Assembly: GCA_036245805.1 (NCBI GenBank) | Contig: BTRK01000006.1 | Coordinates: 42,254,520 to 42,318,519, forward strand | DNA from: Pristionchus mayeri | Taxonomy: Eukaryota > Nematoda > Chromadorea > Rhabditida > Neodiplogasteridae | Direction of reading: 5' to 3' | Length of the DNA: 64,000 bases | Part shown: positions 45,958 to 58,600 of the stretch, piece by piece | How the letters are laid out: every line of letters begins with the position of its first letter | Position numbering within the stretch: the stretch's first letter is position 1 | Made by a program: the position numbers and the translations under genes | The notes under the pieces: generated by a model | Databases searched by the model: none | Seen by the model: the letters and a program-made list of their open reading frames with translations, nothing else | What the model was told of the DNA's origin: nothing

Positions 45958-47288
45958 TCCGGTTTGTCTCCTCTCATTCATTGTTAACTAGAACGAAGAG
46001 AGGCGAGGAGTGGAATGGGCCGTCGCCGCAAGTGGGGGTCGAGAGCGGTAAATACGGGCGCTGGAATAAACGGAGAGAGAGGGAGGAGGAGGAGGAGAGC
46101 GAGGCACAGACTCCATCAGAGGCCGGCGTAAGCGCCTAAACAATTCCTAACCCCTTGTGGGCATTCAGTAAAAGGAATGATCTCGCCATCTCATTTTTTC
46201 CTACGTTCTAGTGGTGCCTGAAAGCGAAATAGTGTGATAAATTGAGACGCCACCACCGCACGTCGCGATTGATCATTGCCAATTCGCCAAAAGGGGGGCT
46301 ACTGTTTTTGCCATACACCACATGCGAGAATCATCCAACTACTTGCAAATGCGATTTCCTCGTGCTCATCCCTGCTAGTAGTTCGAGGTAGTTTCCCCTC
46401 GTCCTCTCTCTCTCTCTCGACCTTCGTGACAATTCACATAACTTTCACATCTCGCGTACCTTTCCCGTGTGCTCATCCTCCTTCTTCCTCCTTCCCTCTT
46501 TCACTCCTTGCTAGCCGCCGTTTCTTTGCTTAGCTGGTCGCTATCTCCGCGGCGCATGAATATGGGCCCATTTTTGCTTTCTCCCTTTTCCAGTTTTGGC
46601 TCGTATCGCTTCAGTGTTCTCACAGGCTTCACAGCATAGGGATGATATTTCTGAGAATTTTATTGTTGGTCTTCTCCTGCATATCAGGAGCATCTTAGAG
46701 GGGGTAATTTGTATAATTGGCCCCCCGACTTCCTATGCAGTCAACACGAAAACTGTCCATCATCACACGGTCCGGGTGCCTCTCCCTCTCTTTCGGCTGC
46801 CTTATTTCCCTCACTTTACCGTCCCTTCCTCTCTCTTCCCTCCTCTCGGCCCTCTCCCCTCACTTCGCCTCTGACCCGCATTATTAGCGTAATCTCCGAC
46901 TATCTCGTGCGTGCATGCAGTACCAAGAAAGAAACAACCTCTGCAATTCCCATACGTTAGTCACAGCGAAACATTTTGTTGGCAAAGCTCGTGAAGCGCT
47001 CTTCGCGCAATTCGCGAAAGTGATGATTGCAACTAATTAGGAAAACCTCGAGCACCTTTCTCATTCATCTGGTTCCCATATCATAAAATCTGATGTCTCT
47101 CCCTTCAGACTATCCACTGTGTTGCACTGTCATTGCAAAAGGAATTCTAGAGAATCGAGAGAACACCATTCGACATGCACAACAACGACGTGGCGTTGCC
47201 GCGGTTGCTTACTCACAAATACTTAGTCACCGCCCGTTTGTTGATGCGATGCGATCGATGAAGGATTGATACAATGATTCGAGGAATG

Positions 47289-47383
47289 TCTCTCTCGTTT
47301 TTGCACGCTCTCTCGTCGGCGAGAAAAGGCTTTTTCTAACAGGCGAGAGAGCGTGCAGAATGAGGAGAGCTAGACCCTTGCTC
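47289..47383. mobile_element. hairpin element of family H, diverged
   Basis: Inner arms tttgcacgctctctcgtc and ggcgagagagcgtgca, ending gagagctagacccttgctc, with a larger loop than the 45654 copy. Confidence 0.65.
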
Positions 47384-49651
47384 GGAGTTAGAGTAGATGC
47401 CGAGATGATTGATACTTTGTTGTCGTGCGCGCTTCGCCGACAATCGCTTAGCACCTCACTCACTCGTGTATATTTGTCTTCCCTTGGGAAGCGAGAGTGC
47501 ACATAGGGGTTTCATTCTCCCTCCTTTCCCTCCCTGTGTGTTTCTCCTCTCTCTCTCGCCTCTTTTCCGATCGCTTCCACGTTGCTTCCCCCTTTTTCTA
47601 TCGCGATTTGAGTTTTCAACCGTTCTTTCTCAAGGCACTTAGCCTCATCTTACGGCCCACCATATAGCTTTGTTACTTGCTGATGGCTACACACTCGGTG
47701 GAAGCACTTTCCACTTGTTGTTGCTCTCACATTCGAACATTTCTGCAGTGAGCCATTACAGATTTCGTAATATTCCAGTTGTTTATCCGATATACCATGC
47801 ATGCTTACTGGTCTCAACGCTTACCTGCTCAATCGCATTTTCATAGGAAATCCTCGTGTATTTCCACTTTTACTTTCATGCGGCCTAGTGATCAGCTATA
47901 GGTAGAGTCTACGTAAAATGGAGAGAGAGATAGGGTAGATCGCATTTGGAGCTAATACCGCCTGCGTCTGACGACCGATTGGACATTTATGGGCTCTCGC
48001 ACGTTTTCCAATTTGACGGTGAGAGTAGGTTTGGAATGGGACTGCAATGTCACCGGCTCAAAATGCACGAAAGTGCAGTAGACAGTGCAATAATGTCCTT
48101 TTAATGCATAAATGAAATATTAAGATAGGTTATCCAGTTATTTTTAGCCTTGCTACAGAATGGTTTAAATGGAAGGTTTTAGTCACGAGGGAGAGGAATC
48201 GGCGGCAAATTATTTGTTTGTCTCTTGCAAATTTTGAGTGACTGGGCGCCAAAGTGCGAGAGCTCACTCCCGTCAACGTGGCTTCTCCATTGATTGGCTC
48301 ATCCTAGATATGCATCTCCTCCCTTCTTCCCTCACTTTTCGGCTCCGTAACTTGCCCTATCGCTCGTTGAGGGAGAGCCTGTTTACCTATGCGTGTCTAT
48401 TGTACAAGAGTTCTCCTTTCTTCCCTAATGTTCACCGTTCCCCTACGAGTTTCTATTTGCCCAAGCTATCGATTCGGCCGATCAATATATCTGTACTTTT
48501 TTCCGCACACAAGGCTTATATCGAAACTTGATGTTTGATTAGCTATGCTACCTCCTCTACCATAACATACATGTTGCGATGTTTACTCCGACTGACCTGT
48601 GCATCGCATAAGCTTCCTATGCGCGCTTTAAAAAGTGAAGACTTAATGCACAAGAACATAAAATCAAGACCGATGATCCACCATGTTGCGATGTTTGCCT
48701 CGGACATGAACCTCTCACTTCTACCTTATCACTCTGGGGCACTCTCCATTATGATATTGCATGCAGGTCGATTGTTATCAGCACAGTTGAATGGATGACT
48801 CGTAGCTGTGCTGAATGCATGCATGTGTGCACTATGCCTAATGTATACCCTCCCTGCTCTTTCCCTCCATATTCCCTCAGCTCTCAGCTGAATTCGAAGT
48901 ACGGCCCGATTTCTCAAATTTTACCTCGCTCTATTGGCCGATTAAAATGCGAAGTTGTGTTCAGAACTAAGAGCCCACGTTATCCTTTCTCGAGTTCGTT
49001 TCCTCAGTCGTTCCGATTCAACAAGGAAATAGCCCTTGCAAAGCCTACAAGTCCAGGCCAATTAAAGGGCTTCTCTCTCTCTCGCTCTCTCACACTATAT
49101 CTGCCCTGGGGATCTCGTAGATCAAGCCCGCGGGGCGCTTGCGATACCTCTCCTCCGCCCTCAATTCCTCCCCTCCCTTCACCCCGCTGCCACGTGTGTG
49201 TCTCCATCTCTTCTCCTCTGACGGACAGGGGGGAACTCCGCCGACTGGCGCCCCACTCTTTGTTCTCTGCTTTTAGCCATTCTCTTCTCACTCCCGCTCA
49301 GAATGCTTGATTGATCTACCTCCATCTTTTCCAAAATTAGCCCTAAATTTCCCAAAATAATCGGGATCTGGATGATCCTCTTCTCTCCTCCACCACTCTT
49401 TTTGCGCCCCTCCGCTTCTTTCGTTGCTCCCCATCCATCCAAATCGCCATGGTGCCCCCGAGATTTTCACGGAGATTCGCGACGTGGCAAGAGCCTTCCC
49501 TTTCCTTCTTCCCCATTCGATTGGATCAATCGTGTTTATCGTGGCGCTGCCGAATTCCGTCTGTGTTGGCGCATTGCATTCGATTAGTAATCTGTGTGCA
49601 CATGATACAGGTTCGCTCCGCCGTGCCTCAACTTCCGTAAGCGCCACAAAC

Positions 49652-52600
49652 ATGTCAACTGATGTGCAGAGCACACTTCAGGCTGCGGAGTCGCTCGTAG
49701 CCAATCTGGATGGGTTAGTTTATTTTAATTTTGGAATTTCTATGTTAATTCAAAGTCAAAATTGCAAGGTAGAAAAAGTGCCAGTTAGAGGTAGAGGCAC
49801 TTCGAATCCCCTAGATCACCCGGAAAAAAGAACTGCAATGCAATTATTACGAAACCATATGCGGCGCAGAGACAGTCGGGCGAGAGACAATGGGAAGGGT
49901 GGAGAGGGCGAGCATAAGAAGAGGGGACAGTCGACGTGGCGCTTATCTGGAAGAGGAGCAATGGACATTGAAACTAATAGCGAACAAGAGGATGTCACTG
50001 TTTGAAAGTTCTTTTTATATACAACAGGGATGGTTTCTCGATGAAATCGCATGAGGAGTGTTCAATCGTAAGCAAAGTCACACTTTAGGGATGTCCATTT
50101 ACATTTGTGCGGGATTTCGATGTTTGGAAAGAGATAGAAGAACGGCAGATTAATCAGCTGGTAAACGTCCTTGGTATCTTCATCTTCTAGCAATCGCTCG
50201 CCTCCATCTCCGCTAGGTCGTCTGTCCAGTTGCCCAGATAGCATCAGCACCCCGAGGCTGTGAGCACCCATCCCTGCGTTTGCTCAATTTTCGGGGGAAA
50301 ATACCCAAGTACTTTTCCGTTTTCGTTGATGAATTCCGTGACCAATAGCTCATCGTCGGAATGAGAGGGGTTGTATCCGCCCCTCACTCCCTTCCCCTCT
50401 TCCGAATACGGACACACAAACTCAATTGGGTGCGTAAAAACGATGGGAGAAAAGGGAAGAGAAAGGCGTAAGCAAAATGAAGTAGTTTGTAAGGGTGCTG
50501 GGTTGTATCGTACATGGACCATGCCCTAGTCGACAATAACTGACTGGTCATTCTCCTATTTTCTCGCTCTTTCAATAGGTCGACAGGCGAGACAGTGAGA
50601 GGAATTAGCAGAGTGATTCCTGAGCTTGTGCCACCTAACTAAGCAACCAACTAAGATAGCCGAATTGATGAGCTATGGTTCGTTCCATCTTCTCGTGGGC
50701 TTAGAACGGGCTTGGTTGCAGCTCCCTGATGGGAAGACTTCTCTCCCAATTAGCGCGCTAATCCTTCGTCTTTCCTCTTAAGCTGTTGCTTCTTCCTCCA
50801 GCAGAGGATGCGCTACGCCCCCCTTTCCGCCCCAAAATAAGCAATAAACAGGAGGCGGAGGGGTTCAGATGGAGTGGCGACCCTCCTTCCCCCTAGGCGA
50901 AACTGCCTGAACCGTTCTCTCACTCCATTTACTACTTTCTGCCCGCCAGCCCGAGTTCTTCCCTGAATCTCAATGAGAATGCATCCTCTTTTTGCCGAAC
51001 TACAACGCGCATAGCTAAGAGCATCTTTTCCTTTCTCGAGCCTTTTTTCTCGGTTCTCAAAGAGTAATGGTGTCGAAATGCTTGTTATCCCGTCGCCGGA
51101 ATTTGCCCATCGCTCTTCTTTTTTTCTTTTGCTCAGTGAAGCGTTCGTCCCCTGATAAATGGATGAACGAAAAGGAAGAAAGGACTCGGGCTGGGAATCA
51201 AAGTCTCCCGTGTACCCAGCCGTTCTCTATCCAAGCTTAGTTCGAAATTCAGCTCACCATTTCATCATTTGACACTTTCTCTAGACCATATGAGTTGCTT
51301 AAGAGCGTATAGAATGCAGATATCGTGGAATCGTTTTTTGAACACTAATCGAGCTGCATTTCTAAGACATTCCGAAGAGCATTCGGGGAGCAAAACGGAT
51401 TGCAAAGAGAATCTCGCCTTTCATTAAGACGCGTGTTTATTCTGGAGCGGCGGAAGGGGATTTCTGCTAGCAGTCTGCTGTAGTATCTCTTGCGCATGTC
51501 ATACTGACCTCGTGCGCGGATCCACGAGCTATCCGAGCATACTATCCCCCTTTCTCCCTTCCTCTCCCTCGCTCCCTTTCCATTTGCCACACTAATCTCA
51601 CACGAATCTCGAGTATCTTTGCCGATGCCGGAGGCATTATTTTCCCTCATTCCTTCCCCGCTCGAGTTCCAGATTCGGGTCAGCATCTCTTTTTGTGCAG
51701 AAATATCACAATTAGTCGTTGCGGCGCTCTGTAAGAGTTATGTCTGACGATCTTACCTGGCTTACTATCTGTCTATCTGTGTGGATTACGCTATCTGGAT
51801 TGGTCGAGATTCGTGCGTATAGAATGAAGATACAGTGGTATCGTTCACTGCCCATCCCCATCAAGTTTTCGCCCATTCCCACTTCTCATTATTCCCGGGG
51901 AGCGACAGTTTCATTTCCTCTCCACGCCTTCCTGCTCGGCCCGCTAATCAGAAGGACCGCGTGCGCCAAACTTTTGCAGCCTCATCTTTAGTGTTTTCCA
52001 TTCCCGTCGCGGTAATGAAGTTGCTCGAAGAGGTACCGTACCAATTCCTGCAAGACGACCGCAAGCTCTTGATTGAGGGTCATCTCTGGGCTCCATGAAC
52101 AACCTGAGAGCGAATTTGAGCCTATTTTGGAATCCGGATCAAAACATGGCTCGTTTACCCTCGTATTCACTGCCCTCGATAGGTCAGAGTGTATGCCGAG
52201 TCCCTTCCTCCTCACTTATTATGCGTCCTTGTCTCTTCTTCCACTTCCACGATCATATCCGAGAGTGGAGGAGCCTGCTTGGCCGACTATCGCACATTGT
52301 TTCCCGTTTCTGGGTAGTACCCTCCCCTTAAGTTTACGTCTCATTCGCAAGCGCTAACGAAAGGTAAAGCTCCACCTCGTCTTAGGTTGGGCACGATGGA
52401 AAACACAGCAGGCCAGAGTCAACTACGAGCGGTTCCTTGAACAATTTTTTTCACGAATTGTGTCATTACTCGTCGGCGTTCCACTAGCCGTCATCGCGTT
52501 CTCAAACTGCTTTTTGCTGAGGGGAAGATGGCTCGGAACGTTCGCTATGCTGCATAGCTTATGCGAAGCTCATCTATTCCTGGTTTGTCTTCCTATTTTT

Positions 52601-55600
52601 AAATGCGCATTAGCCATCGCTAAAGAAAGGTAAAGCTAATGACCATCTCCGCGACTAGGTACGCAGGAAAACATTGATATGACTGATAAAAAAATTGCAA
52701 GCGCTATTCTTGCACGAATTTCTTGCAAGAATCGTACATAACCTTACTCGACCACTAGCCGTCATCGCCTTCTCATACTGCATCTTGCTCGCAGTCAGGA
52801 GAATATGGCTCGAAACGTCCGATAACGTTCGCATTATTTCCTGTTGTTCCTTGTCGACCCTCCAATTTTACTTTGAATTTGTAAAAGGTGACGTTGATGC
52901 AGGAGTCTGACTAATCCTGGAGATATCCCATTAGTCGTGACATCACTAACATCGTTCTGGCCTTTTGCCTGCGGGGGATATGTTAAAATAGGAGCCCGGC
53001 CCGTTCGCGCATCCCCTCCATTACTGTGCCCTAAAGTGGCTAGTCATGCATCATTCATGTCAACTGCGCTTCATAAGTGGCGGTCAACCACTCCTCCTCC
53101 TCCCCGATCTCATCACCATATGGGCGGGTAATGGATAGACTTCGAGAAACGCTACTACGTCTCTTCATTCCCTTCACTATCTCGCTTCGTGATCGTTCTA
53201 TAGAGAGCGTGACTTGAAGAGACGATTACCCGAATTTCCAAGTAACGGAGTGAACGATATCCACATAATTAGTGTGTCTATCACGTGTATCATGAGTCAG
53301 AGGAGGAAAAAACGACCCTCGGGAACAATTTCCAACTTTTATTTTTTGTTTGCCTTCATATTATAGTGGTAGCATACACTAGAGCCAACTTCTCGAAAAA
53401 TCTAGGCCACAGGTCCCAGAGCCGGCTTTTAGGAATTTTCCGGTTTTGCTCCCGGCTATACTGTATCTCAGCTCCCAGACGAGCTAGAGACATGGCAAGG
53501 TGCTCAAAATGATCGGAAAAATATAATAAAAAACTTTCATGTTATGACCTAAACGGTATAACCAACGCTCGTCAAGTTATGCTCTGTAAAGTAGATTTTG
53601 ATCGAGATAAAAAATCGTAGCTTTTTCGAGAGTATGCGTTTCAAGCAATTTTATTGCCAAATATAGTAGGTCGAGTTCATACACGAATATAAAAAACACA
53701 AGTCGATTTCTGTGATAGGCCTTTCCAAAGTGACGTTGGCCATAAAAAGATGTTCGTTACCCTGCTTTGTTTTGCCCATTATTTAATACCTATTACTATA
53801 TTTCAACATTTCTGTAATAGGAGACTTCGATAACGTCGAAAAAATAAAAGATTTCACAACTTCTGAAAATTCGATTTTGAGACCTCAGTTTTCATCAAAT
53901 TTACGGCTATCCAAGTCAGAAATTTGACAACAGCTACTATCAACGCTGGGTGGAACCTACAGCAGGCTTCGACTTGAATTGATTTCTATGAAAAAAACTT
54001 CTATATGCGCTCTAAAAGTTATTATATTTTGCTTCGAAGATGCTCGTTCGAAAGGGAATTTTCAGAACAATTAATTTTTTTGATGTTCAGAATATGATAT
54101 TTAGTACGGTTCAAGTATATTTCTCAATTGTTGGTAACAATGTATGGTTAAATCAACATTAGAACTTACTAGCTTTGAGATACGTAAATTTGGTAAAAAA
54201 TGGGGTCTCAAAAATCGAATTTTCAGAAGTTGTGAAATCTCTTATTTTTTCGACGTTATCGAAGTCTCCTATTACAGAAATGTTGACATATAGTAATAGT
54301 CATTAAATAATGGGCAAAACAAAGCAGGGTAACGCACATCTTTTTATGGCCAACGTCACTTTGGAGCATTCAAATGCATATTGCCAAAAAGGCCTATCGC
54401 AGAAATCGACTTGTGTATTTTTTATATTCGTGTATGAACTCGACCTACTATATTTGGCAATAAAATTGCTTGAAACGCATACTCTCGAAAAAGCTACGAT
54501 TTTTTATCTCGATCAAAATCTGCTTTACAGAGCATAACTTGGCGAGCGTTGGTTATACCGCTTAGGTCATAACATGAAAGTTTTTTATTATATTTTTCCG
54601 ATCATTTTGAGCACCTTGCCATGTCTCTAGCTCGTCTGGGAGCTGAGATACAGTATAGCCGGGAGCAAAACCGGAAAATTCCTAAAAGCCGGCTCTGGGA
54701 CCTGTGGCCTAGATTTTTCGAGAAGTTGGCTCTAGTGTATGCTACCACTATAATATGAAGGCAAACAAAAAATAAAAGTTGGAAATTGTTCCCACAAGCC
54801 TCCACTGACTGGTGATACCCGTGCTATACTTCCTTGGCCCTCCCCTCCTCCTCCCATTCTTCGTCGTCTTCTCATCTTTTCTCCTCTAAGAGAGCATCCG
54901 GTTAATTTTGGTGCCCGTTTCCCTTCTTCTTCTCTTCTTCTTGCTCTTCTCTTCCCAATTTTTCGTTCGCGTCCCGAGAGTTTCTGCTAGCCTGCCATCT
55001 TTTTCCCCGCGTGTGTCGAGATAGCGCACACCTACTTCATGAATCGCAGAGTGGATTGCCTGAGTTGTTCGAGACGACAGCGTGTTGTCGTTGAGGAGTT
55101 GTCGTTGACTTCGTGTGACCCACCGAGAGGGGACTCGTGACCCCCTCGCCTGCTTACGGAAATGATCTGCATGCGATCCTCAAGTGACCTGGACTCGCCA
55201 GCCCTGCTCAGGCGCCACTCGAGCTATCACGATTATGACTCGTGAGTTTGCGTACAATTTATCGTATCTCGCAGACTCCGCTGTCCTTTTTTGTTCACCT
55301 CTGTCGTTAAAGATATCTGTCACGATTATTACTCGTGAGTTTACGCGCTATGTTGTGTATCTACACCGCTGACGCTAAACAGAGCTGTCTCGTATATTAC
55401 AAGAGTTTATGCGCTATAAACCTAGCAATTTGCTTGCATAACAACTCGATCTTAGACGGCTTTATCCAATATGAAAAGTGGAGTGGGCGCAGATGAACAA
55501 TGGGTATGAAGAATGGGCGCCCCGAGCGATAAGATGAGGCAATTGGATGAAGGAGTAGGAGAATCGGGGTGGGGTCGGGGGGCAGAAGTTGTGCTGGAAA

Positions 55601-58600
55601 AAGAGAGGAAACAGCTCGTGGAACGTCATTAGCATAGAGTCAGCGAAGACGACGTGAGGATTGGCACGAATGTTGAAAACTTATTCGCAATGATGAAATG
55701 GAAGCAGGAAATAATTCCTCTAGTAGCATCCGCGTGTGTAGATGCTCGTACTCACCCGGACCCTCTGGGGAGTTCCCTCTCGAAGAGTTTAGATGACAAG
55801 TTGACAAGTTGTCCCGGAGAATTGAGGAAGACTGGTCAGAATCATACCACATGGAAATACATTAGCCATGTCCAAATATGTGCCAAAAATGCTTAAAATT
55901 GCGGTAATTTGTAAATAGGGAGGTCACGTTTTTCTAGTTGCTTCAGAAGCGTGTAATCTGGGGCCCTCTAGGGAGTTTTGAAGACAAGCTGAGAAGTCGC
56001 CCCGGAGGGGAGGAGGAGAGGGTGAGAAATTGTGGGGAGAAGGAGGACGAGATTGTGACTGCTGCTCGCATCCGCCATTCTTTCCTCCTCGTTTCCTCCG
56101 TTTCCCCATCCCCCCATCCGCCCTCCATCAACTAGCATTCGTAGAGACACATGCGAAAAGTCACTGAACTCAGCGCACTGAACGTAGCGATGCTAGAGTG
56201 AGTTTCCATTAATTGTGCCTTGAAACGGTAAGTCTACGCATAAAATTAGTTGATTTGTACCTAGTTAGTTATGTTGCAGGAAGATCGAGCAGCAGTCGCA
56301 GCCTTCACCGGGCAGCGCAAAGAGCTCCTCGAATGACTCTGGAGTGGAGGAGGCGAGGAAGGCCTCGGTGAGCCAGGTAAGCCATAGATCGTCAAATGTA
56401 TTTGTCGGGGAAATAGTAGCAATTTTGTTTATAAACAATCATGTGAGTAATGCTATCACATTTCAATATTTTCATGCACTTTACCGTTTTCTTCCAGCCG
56501 AAGCCCGTCGAACGTCGCGCCACTCGTCTCTCCTCCTCCACAGTCTCTCCCGTGCTAGAGCAACTCGAGCAACTGATCGTTAATGATGACTGGCTGGCGA
56601 GAGACGAACCCCCGCACCCCCAGCAGGCAAAGCACAAGTGAGTTGGGGGAGTGACCCGCGGATAAACTACAGTAACTAAGCGTACACATTGAGCACTAGC
56701 GGACTCGAAAATAATAGCACGTTTTGAATTGCTGCCTTCAAAGTTTCCAAATAGTACTTTTTTCAATTCACTGTGTTCAGGGCTAAGGAAGGAAGTCGTC
56801 TCTCGGACCTCGGTCGAACACTAGTCACCTCTTCGTCTCTCAAGGTACATTTAGAACTTGTTCCCGAAATGCACATAATTCCGAGAAACTTACCTCCAGT
56901 TTCTATTTTTTAAATCCATTATCTATTCGAAAATATGGAATTTGAGGCGTACATCGACCTGCTCGGCAGCCACCACCGACAGAGCATCGCGTCGTGGCTG
57001 TTCGGCAACACCTCCATCACCTTCTCGCAGTTGTTCCGCTTCCCCGAGGCGCAGGTGAGCCATGTACTTTTAGAAATACCCGTGACATTGAATCACCTAT
57101 TTCATTGTTAACACAAGAAACATACTCGTTTTACCACACTTCCGGAACCTGCAACCCATACGTTGCTAAAGTTGCATGTTTAGGTGTACTGCTCGGAGAC
57201 TGAGTCGACGCTCGCCAACTCTGTTCGCAATGGAATCGGTGAGGATAAAATGCGATTTTTCCCCGAGTTAAACCGATTTATTTGCTAGGCCACGCCGTTC
57301 GTTTGGCGATCAAGCAGGCGTACGGAGGCGAATTCGCCACCAAGGGATGGAGAGTTTTCGTCGAGCAGGTGCTTATTATTATTATTATTATTAGTGAAGA
57401 CCACTTGAAATTATTACACTAGAATAGCAGTATCCTCCCGCGAAAACAATCGAATAATACGTCTTTATCTTATACCCTTTTTCATCGCACATTACAAGGG
57501 TGCATCATCAAGTGGAATGTGAGGGAGAGTATACATAAGCCGACTACTGGATTAGCAAATTCAGCATCGAATTTGTGACAGAGACACGAACTTCTGTGTT
57601 AAAAATCTATTGTAGGGAGCACCGGTCGTGTACGTGTCTCCCTCTCTCCATCTGGACATCGCGCCCTACCTGGCTTCTGAATTCGGCATCTGCGATGTCG
57701 TCGTGCTGCCCAAGCTGGAGGGAGACCTCAGCGAGATCGAGGGACGAATCGTGAGTTTGATTCAGTCTACCAGTAAATACAGATATTTGAAGTCTAAATT
57801 TGAAATACAACAGTTCGAAGTTGAGAAGTCAAAACGCACGTGTACCGGAAAAACATACAAAAATCACAGTGTCAGCTGTAGTGACGTACAATTCTGCCAA
57901 GTAACTCATAATAATGCGTTCCCCATAAAAATGAAATGAGTTCGACAGATTTCTTACAACAATTCTTGGCAGGATCACCATGCCTTCGAGAAGCTGCTGG
58001 ACGAAGACATGGCCGCTGGCAAGAAGCCGCTCATGGTGCTCGGAGTAGTCGGTGAGAAAATGATGTTGAAGGGCTTTACCTTTGATATTAATGCTCACTG
58101 CACGAATTAGGAAATAATTTAGGATAACTTTGGATATAAGGAAAGGGAAATGGATAGGGAAAAAATGTTTCGCTCCTCATGATCCGAAGAGTCGTCGGTA
58201 GGCGTTCAATGACGTCGACTCCGGGCGACGTAGGGACTACTCGAGATTGACTAAGTCTCACAAAATAAGGGACCGGATTTCAGGATCCTCGATCCTCGGG
58301 CAGAACGACATGATCTCGAAGCTGCTGGACAGCAGGAAGAACAAGGCGCGATTCTGGCTGCACATCGTCGGACAGGTTTGCAAATACTGGTTTCTGTAAA
58401 AATAACATGCTTCAAAATCTAGCGAATAAACGTAGTAAAAGCGTTCAAAGTTTGCCATAAGATAAAGTAAACACTTGATACCTCGCCATATTCGTATGCA
58501 CTTACTGATCAGAATTTGAACAAATAATTATCTAATGAAATTAACATTAAGAATTAAAGAATAATCTGGGAAATGAAATGGTACAATTGCAGGCAGTAGC

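Larger units (their letters stand above)
45073..49610. promoter_or_regulatory. pyrimidine-rich upstream region of the PDXDC1-like gene
   Basis: About 4.5 kb without a supported gene. It is rich in CT/GA tracts (for example 46060-46110 and 46400-46520) and contains several hairpin elements of family H. Many short open frames here reflect low-complexity codons. The stretch probably includes promoter and enhancer DNA of the downstream gene. A putative acceptor (catgatacag at 49601-49610) 41 bases before the start codon may be an SL trans-splice site, which is inference. Confidence 0.45.
49714..56173 (+). other. intron 1 of the PDXDC1-like gene, 6.46 kb
   Basis: Begins gttagt and ends aactcag. 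It is about fifty times longer than most introns of the gene. It contains CT-rich DNA, a near-repeat (cgtatagaatg..gata..gtgg at about 51307 and 51814), a tandem exon-like duplication (52359-52890) and a large foldback (53321-54793). The next exon is only 24 nt. Confidence 0.8.

Noticed and set aside
48238..49310. Serine/leucine/proline-rich open frames in 46-49.3 kb
   Set aside because: They arise from CT-rich low-complexity DNA, overlap on several frames and lack splice structure.
49424..49651. N-terminal extension of the PDXDC1-like gene from an upstream ATG at 49424
   Set aside because: The upstream residues have no counterpart in the family, and an acceptor-like catgatacag lies between. 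The start at 49652 fits the human N-terminus.
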